Positions 9,260 to 18,456 of a DNA stretch of 64,000 bases are shown here, piece by piece. The notes beneath the pieces were generated by a model. That model saw only the letters and a program-made list of their open reading frames with translations. It had not been told where the DNA came from and did no database searches. The translations under genes were made by a program, and so were the position numbers. The stretch is from Halocatena salina (GTDB taxonomy: Archaea > Halobacteriota > Halobacteria > Halobacteriales > Haloarculaceae). Every line of letters starts with the position of its first letter. Position 1 is the stretch's first letter. Location: assembly GCF_023115355.1 (NCBI RefSeq), contig NZ_CP096022.1, forward strand, positions 124,001 through 188,000. The letters run 5' to 3'.

Positions 9260-10262
9260 TCAGGGACTACATGTCTGTATCTTATTATTATTATCATTTC
9301 TGTTCGTCTGAGAGCGCTGCGATGCAATGTCGTTGGGAACCGTCATTGCTAAACGCTGCTGCCAACCGCTCGCGCATGTGTGACCGTCTGAGTTCTCGTC
9401 GCCGTTCGGTGATAGATAGTTCTCAACTACGACCGCTGCACTGGCACTTCCCTGTTCGGCAGCAATTTCGCCGACCTCCTCGATCACTCGCTCGTGTGTC
9501 GCCGGTAGGCGTCATACCAGAAGCGCCGACCCATTTGGGGGACCGGCTTCTGTCCGCTGATCGACTCGGGGAGTGCAGCCCGGTCGACAAGTGCATCGAA
9601 TCGGTTGAGCACCGTCCGTCGGGCGATGTGGCCGGACTCGGATCGTTGGGAGGGGAAGAGATAGCCGTTTCAGGTAGCCTGCTCGTCGAGTTCTTGTATC
9701 CGGGTCGTGGCCACTTCCTCTCCGAAGAGGATCGACACCTCTCCGGGTCTATTTTTACACCCATCGAACTGCACGTATAAACCGCCATCTCCGTCGAGAA
9801 CGAGCTGGGAGCGATGGAGTGCGGCGACTTCCCATGAGCGTAAGCCCGCACGTAAGTTGCTAGCCGATAGCGCAGCGTATCCACTGAAGAGGCGCTCAAA
9901 TTCCCACGTTCGCGGCGACTGTCGAGATACGCTTCGAGAAGAGTAATCGTCCGTTCGTGTTTGATCCCCCACTCGTATCCCTCGTCAGCGGCAAGTCTGA
10001 GATCATCGGCCCAGAACTCGCCGAACGTCCGATCGTGGTATTCACGTAAAGCATAAACGAGTCCGCGAAAGCTGTTGGCCGACAGCCACGCGTGGGTCGG
10101 TCGCTCAGTTTTGGAATCGTGACCTGCCTGTTCGAATGCTGGCGCGATCACCTCCCAGTAGATGTCGACGAGTTCAGCGAGATCGAGTAGTGTCCAGTGG
10201 ATGTCGTCACTGACCGTGGGTGTCCCTTTAGTCAGTGTCTCCTCGGCCGTCATCGCAACCAC
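9260..10262 (-). pseudogene. Broken tyrosine recombinase/integrase-like gene
   Basis: A decayed integrase-type gene spread over at least three reading frames. Frame one (from 10262) gives the N-terminal SAM-like core-binding part, with HAWLSANSFRGLVYALREYH and TLLEAYLDSRRERGNLSASS, up to about RYRLATYVRAYA. Frame two (about 9850-9670) continues with SWEVAALHRSQLVLDGDGGL. Frame three gives GYLFPSQRSESGHIARRTVL and the C-terminal GRRFWYDAYRRH. A last shift leads into EEVGEIAAEQGSASAAVVVE and NYLS near 9350. The order matches haloarchaeal phage-integrase-like proteins of about 330-380 residues. With three or more frameshifts it cannot make an active enzyme. It marks a past integration event. Confidence 0.75.
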
Positions 10263-10480
10263 CAGGACCTCCGTCGTTTACCGCGATCTCGACAAGTGAG
10301 TAGCCGTGGTGCGGGATGATCTGAGCCGGTCATTTTGTGCCGGTAAGCCGTTTCTCCTATATAGAAGATATGTTTTGTGGGTTCTCAGACCACTGTAGTC
10401 TGGTAACTCTACGGCTCATATCGTAAGAATATGTGTGACAGGAATAAACCTCATGTCGATATAGCAAATCCTGTATGCGA
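10263..10480. other. AT-rich spacer
   Basis: About 220 bases between the broken integrase start and the first dispersed repeat copy. No ORF with coding character is visible. It presumably held the integrase promoter. Confidence 0.4.
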
Positions 10481-10660
10481 GCGTTCCCCAACTTCGGAGG
10501 ATGGTTTTCTGTAAACGGTATTTTTCACTAGAATTTATCTGGAATTTGCCGTGTAGCGTCGATAGAGGGCTTCGTTCGGAATGCTACTCGATCCAGAACA
10601 CTCGGATCAGTTTCTCCCAGAATGCTCGCTAGATCTGGAGAGTGATCCAGACGTAGCTGA
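10481..10660 (+). repeat. Dispersed repeat family, copy 1
   Basis: Begins with the family core CAACTTCGGAGGATGG and TTTCTGTAAACGG, then a diverged middle (GGAATTTGCCG) and ATGCTACTCGAT. The same series of blocks in the same order occurs near 22643, 30965, 49073 and inverted near 41457-41633. This copy is followed at once by a MITE-like inverted repeat (10665-10759), as is the copy at 30965. No consistent protein-coding frame runs through the copies, so it is treated as a non-coding mobile or regulatory repeat. Confidence 0.7.
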
Positions 10661-10664
10661 TGAT

Positions 10665-10759
10665 GGCTAGGTAAGATTCCTAATGCACGGTTTTCTGTGA
10701 AATTTGGAGTTTCAAGCTAAATTTCGCGAGTGGCTATGCATGACGAATCCTACCTAGCC
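10665..10759. repeat. MITE-like inverted repeat, copy A
   Basis: Left arm 10665-10687 (GGCTAGGTAAGATTCCTAAT and GCA) pairs with right arm 10737-10759, whose complement reads GGCTAGGTAGGATTCGTCAT and GCA; 20 of 23 positions agree, with about 49 bases between. A related element occurs at 31142-31239. A part of the right arm (CTACCTAGCCGACATCAG) recurs at about 36563. The short length, terminal inversion and lack of ORF fit a miniature inverted-repeat element or a fused pair of insertion-sequence ends. Confidence 0.6.
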
Positions 10760-10773
10760 GACTTCAGATAGGT

Positions 10774-11215
10774 GCACGAGCCATCGGGCCATGCAGAATC
10801 GATTCGACGTTTTTCGACCGCGAGAACGCGAGTACACACTACTGTCACTGGATGAATTATCGCGTGCAGACACTGAAAACGACAGCACTCGTCGACACAG
10901 GAAGCCAGGCGATTCTCGGCATTCATTGTACGACGACGAAGTGCCACGATACCACCTCGGCTGGCAAGTCACCAACGGAACGCGGGCGACCTGCACAACC
11001 TCGCCGCCGGCGAAGGCTATGATTGGATGGCCTTCCGCGAGAATCTGCGTGAGAAGGGCGTGAGACCGCTGATCAAGTATCACCTCTTCCAACCCGTCGA
11101 TCCGCACGTTATGCGCATGATTGACGGGCCTCGGTATCGCCAGCGAGTGATCTGTGAGACCGTCTTCTCCTCAGTCAAGCGCACGCTCGGCGGTAATGAG
11201 TGGGAAAAGGTTTGA
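10774..11215 (+). pseudogene. IS5-family (ISH) transposase remnant
   Basis: The C-terminal part of a transposase in two frames. The first frame, from about 10774, reads ARAIGPCRIDSTFFDRENAS, then HWMNYRVQTLKTTALVDTGS. This is the region around the second catalytic Asp (LVDT) of haloarchaeal IS5-type transposases. A one-base shift near 10960 continues with GDLHNLAAGEGYDWMAFREN and ends RVICETVFSSVKRTLGG, the region with the catalytic Glu (ETVFS). The N-terminal half is absent. It is a dead fragment. Confidence 0.75.
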
Positions 11216-11685
11216 AAGTCAGTCCACAAAAATGAGATAACTCGACGAGGGGCCGTACACCTGATACACGTCGTTCTAAGCGAGTCTACCGTTTACTGTA
11301 GATTCACTGTGATTTATCTCGATTGAGTCAGTGGCGCTCGAATTCACCCAATACACACTCGAATACGATGGTTTTGAGGCGGATTATATAAAGCTCCGCT
11401 TGCCGACTTACTCTGTCTGTGAACCGGCAGTAGATCGCTTCTACCACCGTTTTCTATGATAGCTCGCAGATCGCGTCTGGATCATTAGGGCCGAGCGTGC
11501 GCGGACCTGGTATCGTGACTTCCGTGAAATTTTGCTGATGTGTGTTATTTACAATATCAAGCGAAGAGTAACACCGTGAATCCACCGCTGTATGGTGATT
11601 CACCAGGACCCAGAAATCCATCCTCCGAAGTAGGGCTCGACAGTACGGCCCCGCCTGGATCATCTACATGCAATCGAACGTAGTG
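11216..11685. other. Intergenic region with a fragment of the dispersed repeat
   Basis: About 470 bases without a supported gene between the IS5 relic and the membrane-protein gene. It contains a 31-base inverted fragment of the dispersed repeat at 11614-11644, listed separately. The minus-strand ORF at 11454-11663 runs through that repeat and shows no family features. Confidence 0.5.
11614..11644 (-). repeat. Dispersed repeat family, short inverted fragment (copy 6)
   Basis: Plus-strand CAGAAATCCATCCTCCGAAG and TAGGG is the reverse complement of the family core CCCTACTTCGGAGGATGG plus ATTTCTG. Only this core is present; the middle and tail blocks are missing. The sharp edges of the match suggest that the core is one end of a mobile unit. 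Confidence 0.6.
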
Positions 11686-12108
11686 TCATTTGTAACTCTG
11701 CTGTAGTAGGATGATCACCGAGACACTGGCGAACAGATCGGGGAGGAACGTGAATGGTCCCGGTGTCACTGGCTGGTGAAAGCCAAACAACAAAGCGATC
11801 AACGGATTCGCCGTCAGTGCGTATAACATTAGCGAGACGATGAATCCGAGGAGGCCCAACGTGAATCGATTCGGCAATCCACGATAGATTCGAGCGTACG
11901 TCAATAGCAACATAATGAGCAGGACAGTGGTGAATGTCGAGAAGAATGTCTTCACGATCAATAGATCAGCGAGTGGCGGCCGTGGCGGCCGTGGCGGAAC
12001 CGGTGCAGGGAAGAGGTATCGAGGGAGGACCACCGAAACGAAGAGAGCGATAACGAGTGCTCCAGTAACGTACGTTAGCGGCCGGACGATCGATCGTTCG
12101 TCACTCAT
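11686..12108 (-). CDS. DUF7521-like four-helix membrane protein
   Basis: A 140-residue integral membrane protein. Four hydrophobic segments are visible at about residues 13-30, 47-68, 80-100 and 115-137. A proline-rich loop (PAPVPPRPPRPP) follows the first helix. The arrangement, and the position directly after an ArsR-like winged-helix gene with an 8-base overlap (12101-12108), match the haloarchaeal DUF7521 family, whose genes usually accompany such regulators. It may act as a membrane partner that signals to or anchors the regulator. No biochemical function is known to me. Confidence 0.8.
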   Translation of the reverse strand: MSDERSIVRPLTYVTGALVIALFVSVVLPRYLFPAPVPPRPPRPPLADLLIVKTFFSTFTTVLLIMLLLTYARIYRGLPNRFTLGLLGFIVSLMLYALTANPLIALLFGFHQPVTPGPFTFLPDLFASVSVIILLQQSYK

Positions 12109-12391
12109 CGTCGGTGAGAGAGGCCTCTTTGGCTATTTCTTCGAGCAAATCGAGATTGGATTCCATCCAGTCGGTAAGGAAATACATCTTTCCGTACTCA
12201 TCTCCTGCTGTGGTAAGTATGTTATTTTCCTCTAACATTTCAAGATGGTGTTGAACGGTTTTGTAGTTCAGATCCAGCTTGTTCGAGAGCTGATTTCGGT
12301 TCATCGGTCGCCGGTTCAACGTTCGAATGATTCGCAATCGGTTCTTTCCACCCTGTGTTCCACCAATTAGCCACCACAGTAGCTGCCTCAT
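12101..12391 (-). CDS. ArsR-like winged-helix transcriptional regulator
   Basis: A 96-residue DNA-binding protein. It starts MRQLLWWLIGGTQGGKNRLR, the usual opening of this haloarchaeal group. The helix-turn-helix is RRPMNRNQLSNKLDLNYKTV, with recognition helix QHHLEMLEEN and a wing at TTAGDEYGKMY. It has the ArsR-type fold without metal-binding Cys residues. Its 3' end overlaps the membrane-protein gene by 8 bases, so the two are translated from one message. A close paralogue has been truncated at 19193-19317 next to the IS6 element. Confidence 0.88.
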   Translation of the reverse strand: MRQLLWWLIGGTQGGKNRLRIIRTLNRRPMNRNQLSNKLDLNYKTVQHHLEMLEENNILTTAGDEYGKMYFLTDWMESNLDLLEEIAKEASLTDDE

Positions 12392-12813
12392 CGACTCGCT
12401 TGGATTTCAACACTCGTGGTATGCGTGCGTTGCATCGGTAGTAGATACTAGAACCCTATCCGACCTACCGCAATCATCTACTTCCCTCTTACCTTTCGAT
12501 GTGGGACCGTCCAATCAACCACCCCACTCTCGGGCGTTCGTGATAGCCTTCCAACGAGAGGGAGAGAGATCATCCAGCGATCGGCGTAGAACCCTGCTGC
12601 ATCGACGCATTGTGGGTCGAATTTGTGCCTAATTTCTGCAGAATATACCTGTCTTTTTGGCAATAGGTTATGGTCGTTCGAGGGCCAGCACGATTCGTAA
12701 CTACGTATGAGTTGTACATCAGTTCATAGCGGAACGTCGATTCACTGTCGTAATGGTTGCTATCGTCTCACTGTCTGCTGTCGGTCGGTTGGTAGGGGGG
12801 ACAGTACGCACAG
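12392..12813. other. Divergent intergenic region
   Basis: About 420 bases between the winged-helix gene (minus) and the GT39 gene (plus). No ORF with coding character. The motif AATTTGTGCC at about 12618 also occurs near 19410 upstream of the truncated winged-helix paralogue and, inverted, near 18152. It may be part of a regulatory site of this gene group. Confidence 0.4.
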
Positions 12814-14916
12814 ATGAGCGATAGTTCGCCGATCCACTCGCCGTTCGATAGCGTGTCGTCTCTCTTCGAGGAGTCGTTTTTAGAACGACTCGTACTCGGA
12901 GGGATCCTCTGTCTGTCGGCGATCTTGACGTTGTTCAGACTTCCCAGTGAGGGATACGGTAACCTCTATTATGCGGCGGCGGTCAAAAACATGCTCCGGA
13001 GCTCGGAGAATTTCTTCTTTGTGGCGTTCGATGCGGGCTACGTCACGGTCGACAAACCACCGCTCGGGCTGTGGATACAGACAGCTAGTGCGGGGCTGTT
13101 CGGGTTCAACGGCTGGAGTATGATTCTCCCCCAAGCTATCGCGTGCGTGCTGTCGGTGGCACTGGTGTATGTGCTGGTGGGGCGGACATTCGGATCGTGG
13201 GCAGGGGTTGTAGCGGCGCTGACGATGGCTCTGACGCCAATCGTGATTCCCACAAGTCGGAACAACACGACCGACATGCTGGTGGTACTGGCCGTGCTCG
13301 CCGGGGCATACTTCCTGCTTCGGGCGGCCGAAACTGGTCGTCGCCGGTGGCTGTTCGCCTCCATGACTGCGGTAGGGCTGGGATTCAACATCAAGATGAT
13401 GCAGGCCTATCTCGTCTTGCCGGCGTTCTATCTCGTCTACCTGCTCGCATCACGGATGTCGGTACGACGTCGCTTTATGGATCTCGTCCTCGCAACCGGC
13501 GTGCTGTCGGTCATCTCGTTTGCATGGGCGACGATCGTCGCGTTGATACCAGCCGCCCAGCGTCCGTTCATCGGATCGACAGACACGAACTCCATCTTCA
13601 GCTTGATCGTCGGCTACAACGGCATCCAGCGCCTCCTTGGCATCAATCGAGGGATGACCAGTGGAGGCAGTGGTGGCGGCGGAATGGCTGGCGGTGGGTT
13701 CTCACACGGTGCAGCGGGTCCGTTGCGGCTGTTCAATCAACAGCTCGCCGGACAGATCAGCTGGCTCATCCCACTCGCATTGATCGGTCTCCTCATTGCA
13801 GGATATCGGTATCGGGATCGGTGGCCACTCGACGCGCAGAGTCGATCCGTCGTGCTGTGGGGAACGTGGTTTCTCACCGCGGCAACGTTCTTTAGCGTCG
13901 CCGGATTCTTCCATCGCTACTATCTGGTCATGCTGGCCCCAGCCGTCGCAGCCCTTGTGGGGATCGGGCTGACGGAGCTGTGGGACATGTACCGAACGTC
14001 TGGACCACAGGGATGGTTACTCCCCGGTGCGTTGCTCGTGACGGCTAGCGTGCAGGCGTACATTCTGCTCGATTATCCCACCTTTGCTGGCGTGCTGCAA
14101 CCGGTCGTGCTGGGTGGAACGATCCTCGCAACAGCCGTTCTCGTCGTCGCACGCGTTCGGGAGGAATCGCACCGGGGAGTAGCAAAAGGGGCGGTGGTCG
14201 TGGCGCTCATCATCCTATTGGTTGCGCCAACGATCTGGGGAGCGTTCTCGATCGTCTCCGGATCAAACGTCACGATCCCGTCTGCGGGTCCGATGACGAT
14301 GGATACCGGTGGATCGGCCCCGTCGGGTGGACCATCCTCCGGACAGTTCGGTGGGGGCGCTCCACAGCTCAATGGGAGCGGTGGGGCTTCGTCGTCGGTT
14401 CCGGCGATGGCCGGTGGGATGTCCGGCGCTGGACCGGCGACGTCGGACACCCAGACGAGTGACGCACTCACGTCGTATCTGGAAGCTAATCAGGGGAACG
14501 CGACGTATCTCGCGGCTGTCGATGGCAGCGCGATGACGGCCGCACCGATAATGCTCGCCACCGACGAACCCGTCATTTCGCTCGGCGGCTTCAGCGGGAG
14601 CGATCCGGTGATGAATTCGAGCGAACTGGCCACACTCGTAGCGCAGGGGGACGTCCGGTACGTCGTCACCAGTGAGAGACCGATGGGCGGCCTTTCTGGT
14701 GGGACGAACGACTTCATGGCGAACCGAACAGGAGGATCGCCGCCATCGGGCGGAATGGGCTCAATGTTCGACGGTGGCCAGCAGAGCGAAACCACAGAGT
14801 GGGTCGAGAACAGCTGTCGATCCGTACCGAACGATCAGTGGCAATCGGGCACCTCGAATGACTCGACGATCACAAGCTACACGCTCTACGACTGCAGCTC
14901 TGCGGTGAGTAGCTGA
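12814..14916 (+). CDS. GT39-type membrane glycosyltransferase
   Basis: A 700-residue polytopic protein of the ArnT/PMT-like GT39 superfamily, which moves a sugar from a lipid-phosphate donor to an acceptor on the outer face of the membrane. The first external loop carries the family signature with Asp80 (YVTVDKPPLGLWIQ). About a dozen hydrophobic segments follow up to residue 480. Two Gly/Ser/Met-rich stretches are unusual: residues about 278-302 (MTSGGSGGGG) and about 490-545 (DTGGSAPSGGPSSGQFGGG). The soluble C-terminal domain ends near residue 700. It opens a three-gene run with the flippase-like and GT2 genes; its stop codon overlaps the next start. Confidence 0.88.
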   Translation: MSDSSPIHSPFDSVSSLFEESFLERLVLGGILCLSAILTLFRLPSEGYGNLYYAAAVKNMLRSSENFFFVAFDAGYVTVDKPPLGLWIQTASAGLFGFNGWSMILPQAIACVLSVALVYVLVGRTFGSWAGVVAALTMALTPIVIPTSRNNTTDMLVVLAVLAGAYFLLRAAETGRRRWLFASMTAVGLGFNIKMMQAYLVLPAFYLVYLLASRMSVRRRFMDLVLATGVLSVISFAWATIVALIPAAQRPFIGSTDTNSIFSLIVGYNGIQRLLGINRGMTSGGSGGGGMAGGGFSHGAAGPLRLFNQQLAGQISWLIPLALIGLLIAGYRYRDRWPLDAQSRSVVLWGTWFLTAATFFSVAGFFHRYYLVMLAPAVAALVGIGLTELWDMYRTSGPQGWLLPGALLVTASVQAYILLDYPTFAGVLQPVVLGGTILATAVLVVARVREESHRGVAKGAVVVALIILLVAPTIWGAFSIVSGSNVTIPSAGPMTMDTGGSAPSGGPSSGQFGGGAPQLNGSGGASSSVPAMAGGMSGAGPATSDTQTSDALTSYLEANQGNATYLAAVDGSAMTAAPIMLATDEPVISLGGFSGSDPVMNSSELATLVAQGDVRYVVTSERPMGGLSGGTNDFMANRTGGSPPSGGMGSMFDGGQQSETTEWVENSCRSVPNDQWQSGTSNDSTITSYTLYDCSSAVSS

Positions 14917-15944
14917 TGGTCGATCGACCGTCGATTCGGAACCACATTTGCAGCCCAAGAAACGTTATCTCATTTCTCCTCGGCCTGGGGTTGTTGGTAC
15001 TCACCGTGCGGAGTGTGACCACTGTCGACGTAGACGCCGTGCTGACGTCGCTCCAAGAGGCCGATCCACTCTGGTTCGTGGCTGCACTTTGTCTGTTCCA
15101 GGGTCTCGGAATCGTCCGCTCGCTACGCTGGCAGCTCCTACTAGAGAATGTCGGATACACAGTGCATGGCGATAGTCGAATCGGTTCCATCACCGAACTC
15201 ACTCGGATCATCTATCTCGGATGGTTCGCAAACTGTGTGACAGTTGCCCGCCTCGGCGACGTCTATCGCTGTTCGGTGCTCCACCGCTCGACAGACGCCG
15301 ATATCAGTGTCACCGCTGGTACCGTCCTCACTGAACGGATCGTCGACATAGCCATCCTGGTGGTAGCACTCGTCGCTACGGTCATCGTCGTCTTCTGGGG
15401 CGACGTTCCACCAGCTGTTCTTCAGGCGACGATGATCGGTACTGGGCTACTCATCGTTGTCATCAGTGGACTCCTCGTGATCGATCGGGCCGGAAGGTCG
15501 TTCGATCGATGGCTTCCAAGTCGTGTACAGAGGATCTATCGTCGGGTGCGGCGTGGAACGGTCGATTCGCTCGATCGGTATCCCCAGCTCGTCGGCTACA
15601 CCGCGATCGGCTGGCTGTTCGAAGGGATGACTATGTATCTCGTCGGGGTCGCACTCGGTGTCGACCTGTCGTTTGGGGGTGCGTTCGTCGCGGCACTCGT
15701 CGGCGTGTTGCTCTCGACGATTCCGATCACCCCAGGTGGACTCGGCGTTACCGAGGCCGGGATCGCGCTCGTCCTCGGATGGGTTGGACTGGATCCGACA
15801 GCGGTCGCCGCTGTCACTATCTGCTACCGGCTGATCAGCTACTGGAGCGTAGTCGGCATCGGTGTAACGGTCTACGCGATCGGCTTATGGTATCCCATCT
15901 CCCTGTCGGTGAATCGTCGGACGAGAAGTACAGATCAATTGTAA
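14916..15944 (+). CDS. Flippase-like / lysylphosphatidylglycerol-synthase TM-domain protein
   Basis: A 342-residue membrane protein of the UPF0104/LPG_synthase_TM family with about eight hydrophobic segments. The start GTVLTERIVDIAILVVAL and the segment STIPITPGGLGVTEAGIALV are strongly conserved family features. In the characterised haloarchaeal AglD protein this domain is the C-terminal half of a fusion with a GT2 glycosyltransferase. Here the two halves are separate neighbouring genes. The ATG overlaps the GT39 stop by one base (TGATG), so translation is coupled. It probably works in handling of dolichol-linked sugars. Confidence 0.87.
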   Translation: MVDRPSIRNHICSPRNVISFLLGLGLLVLTVRSVTTVDVDAVLTSLQEADPLWFVAALCLFQGLGIVRSLRWQLLLENVGYTVHGDSRIGSITELTRIIYLGWFANCVTVARLGDVYRCSVLHRSTDADISVTAGTVLTERIVDIAILVVALVATVIVVFWGDVPPAVLQATMIGTGLLIVVISGLLVIDRAGRSFDRWLPSRVQRIYRRVRRGTVDSLDRYPQLVGYTAIGWLFEGMTMYLVGVALGVDLSFGGAFVAALVGVLLSTIPITPGGLGVTEAGIALVLGWVGLDPTAVAAVTICYRLISYWSVVGIGVTVYAIGLWYPISLSVNRRTRSTDQL

Positions 15945-15955
15945 TTTAGATCATT

Positions 15956-16678
15956 ATGAACGAAGCAGTCGACGTCAGCATCGTATTGCCCGCCTACAAC
16001 GAGGAATCGACCATCGAAGCAGCGACGACAACGACCGTCGAAACGCTGGATTCGTTCCTGCCAAGCGATTCGTTCGAGGTAATCGTCGCCGAAGACGGCT
16101 GTACGGACGAGACACCAGAGATCGCCAACCGACTAGCAGACGAACATGATCGAATTCGTCACTTCCACAGCGATGGGCGCGCTGGTCGCGGCGGGGCGCT
16201 TTCACGGGTATTCGAAGCCGTCGACAGCGACGTCGTCGGCTACATCGACACCGATCTCGCCACCGATATGTCCCACCTCGAACCTCTCGTCGAGAGCGTT
16301 CGGAGGGGGCCATACGACGCAGCTACTGGCTCACGGCTGCTCCCCGAAAGCAACGCGAATCGATCTGTGAAACGTTATGTCGCCAGTCACATTTACAACG
16401 GCCTAGTTAGAACGTGTCTGTCCTCGACGATTCACGACCATCAGTGTGGCTTCAAGGTATTCGATCGGGAGCTCCTCGAAGCGGTTCTACCGACGGTAGA
16501 GGATCACCATTGGTTCTGGGACACCGAGATTTTAGTCCGGGCCCAGCGAATGGGTTTCCGGATCCACGAGTTCCCTGTCGTGTGGAACCCCGGTGAGGAT
16601 ACGAGCGTCGAGATCGTTCGGGATGGGGGATATATGGGCTATCACGTGTTTCGACTGGCAGTCCAATTCGTCCAGTAG
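15956..16678 (+). CDS. GT2 glycosyltransferase (dolichyl-phosphate sugar synthase-like)
   Basis: A 240-residue GT-A fold transferase starting VDVSIVLPAYNEESTIEAA after a four-residue lead. The nucleotide-sugar site has EDGCTDET, and the metal-binding DxD is in VVGYIDTDLATDM, near residues 100-104. It lacks C-terminal membrane helices, unlike DPM1-type enzymes with anchors. It would charge dolichyl phosphate with a sugar from a nucleotide donor. It lies 11 bases after the flippase-like gene; together the pair reproduces the two domains of AglD. Confidence 0.88.
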   Translation: MNEAVDVSIVLPAYNEESTIEAATTTTVETLDSFLPSDSFEVIVAEDGCTDETPEIANRLADEHDRIRHFHSDGRAGRGGALSRVFEAVDSDVVGYIDTDLATDMSHLEPLVESVRRGPYDAATGSRLLPESNANRSVKRYVASHIYNGLVRTCLSSTIHDHQCGFKVFDRELLEAVLPTVEDHHWFWDTEILVRAQRMGFRIHEFPVVWNPGEDTSVEIVRDGGYMGYHVFRLAVQFVQ

Positions 16679-16805
16679 TACGAATCCCCACAATTCGGCT
16701 GGCCAATCGAAATCGAGCGGGTTTCTCCGATGACTCTCGGTAATGAGCCATCCATCAGTAGAAAGCATCGTCATCGGGAGTGGCCCGACCGGTGATCAAG
16801 CTAAG

Positions 16806-17783
16806 CTACGGTCGACCCTGTCTGTTCGAGAGTTGCGTGTGGGCGCCGATCAATCCATCGTGGATGGATAGATCGACGATACGTGCATCCGTATCCACGA
16901 TCGATCGGCGAACGGTTGCCGATTCGATCGTCGTTCCGGGAAAGACCACTGTCCGTTCGATGGTCGAATCGACGAGTGTCGCGTCGTCCATCACGTACAC
17001 GTCGTCGCCGATGGTTACGTTCTCGAGCGTCGCACTCTCAGCGACGTATGACTCACCGTCGAGCTGCCAGGCGAGGGCTTCGAGGTAGCTCTCCTGCGTT
17101 CCGATGTCGAACCATGCTCCATCGAATGTGTAGGCGTGGGTTGACTTTCGTTCCTGAAGCCACTGGACGAACCACCCCGGTTCGTCTGGATTATTGCCTT
17201 CGGCGAGATAGCAATCGAGCAGCGATAACGTCTCTCGTGGGAATCCATAGCAGGCAACCGAAACGAGTGAGCTGGTTGGATCATCGGGTTTCTCCGAAAA
17301 GCCGACGACACACCTATCGTCGAGTTCCAGCACGCCGTAAGGCGTTGCGTTCTCGGGTGTGCCCACGTCGTAGGCTGCGATCGTGGGTGCTGCCCACATC
17401 TCGAATGCATCGATAAAATCGGCGATATCGAAGCTAAACAGGTTATCACCCCCGATCACAACCATATCGTCCTCGATGTCTTCTCGTTCAACGAGCCGGG
17501 TGAGTGCACCGACGACGCCGAATTTCTCCCGTTCGGCACTCGATCGTTCGATCGACAGCTGGGGTTTCTCGAACTCACTGTCACGGAGATACGTGCTGAA
17601 TTCGGCACCGAATCGCTCGTTGGTGCTGACATATACCATCTCGATTCGATCCTCAATCTCCAGTTCCCGCAGGATGTGATCGATGACCGTCGCTTCGCCG
17701 ACCGGAAGGAACATCTTCGGTCGATGTTTCGTAATCGGCCAGAGCCGCGTGGCGTAGCCCCCCGCGAGGACGACAGCTTTCAT
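16806..17783 (-). CDS. Sugar-phosphate nucleotidyltransferase
   Basis: A 325-residue enzyme that would make a nucleotide sugar from a sugar 1-phosphate and an NTP. It opens with the signature MKAVVLAGGYATRLWPITKH and RPKMFLPVG. The metal-binding region is VVIGGDNLFSF, and the sugar-binding segment is ATPYGVLEL with VGFSEKPDDP. The last 70 residues are a left-handed beta-helix-like repeat (ATLENVTIGDDVYVMDDATL). It is similar to the glucose-1-phosphate thymidylyltransferase-like enzymes of archaeal N-glycosylation (AglF type). It is convergent with the GT2 gene and likely supplies donor sugar for this island. Confidence 0.88.
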   Translation of the reverse strand: MKAVVLAGGYATRLWPITKHRPKMFLPVGEATVIDHILRELEIEDRIEMVYVSTNERFGAEFSTYLRDSEFEKPQLSIERSSAEREKFGVVGALTRLVEREDIEDDMVVIGGDNLFSFDIADFIDAFEMWAAPTIAAYDVGTPENATPYGVLELDDRCVVGFSEKPDDPTSSLVSVACYGFPRETLSLLDCYLAEGNNPDEPGWFVQWLQERKSTHAYTFDGAWFDIGTQESYLEALAWQLDGESYVAESATLENVTIGDDVYVMDDATLVDSTIERTVVFPGTTIESATVRRSIVDTDARIVDLSIHDGLIGAHTQLSNRQGRP

Positions 17784-18456
17784 GTAGTTCCCTCACAACG
17801 TGTGGCGCCAAAGCAGTCGTTCGCGTTGCTCACAATGACAACGCCGGTGGTTGATCCATCGGCCGCTTCTCGTCTAGTAGTCACTTCTCCAAATTCCGGT
17901 TTCGTACGTGCGTGTCGTTTCATAGTAGCAGTGTCGTTCGTGTACGCTTCGAAGGGCAGTGAGCAGGTCCCGACAAACACAGATTCTGCCATTCGTCGCA
18001 CACGTCGGGCGTAGAGCCACCCCAAAATGACGGTCGCTTCGAAGTGCCCATCGAAAGCTAACTATCGTTTCGGGTGTGTCTCCACGTGTATTGCCACCCT
18101 GCATTGGGTTATCTCTTGTCCGAAATTCCACATAATTAACCGGGGACTGAGGCACAAATGTGGCCAAAATCGCCAGCGCTTCTCGAGATCGCTCCCGGAA
18201 ACAGCCCTCGGGATGCTATCGGTCATGGGAGGCAATGTGAAAATTATTTGGAAATAATTCATGTCCGAATTAGTAAACGATTACCACCGATCGTTTCATA
18301 GCGCTTGGTGTATGGTCACCACACAATTCTCCAGCCCACGGCAATTGACCTCATGCCTTTGGAAATCCCTAGAGTCCTTACGAACAGATCGTTCACTGGT
18401 TATAAACTGGCTTATTTATATCTTCACTAATAATAGGGATATTTAGCCAAAAACAC
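17784..18456. other. Intergenic region left of the IS6 element
   Basis: About 670 bases without a supported gene. Bases 18121-18215, read on the minus strand, resemble bases 19360-19440 read on the plus strand, with shared blocks such as ATTTTGG and AATTTGTGCC. So the two flanks of the IS6 element carry an inverted, diverged copy of the same upstream region. The short ORFs in this stretch have no family character. Confidence 0.4.

Noticed and set aside
13143-13895. 250-residue ORF inside the GT39 gene
   Set aside because: Same-strand alternative frame with high Arg content; the GT39 frame has membrane helices and the DKPPL motif.
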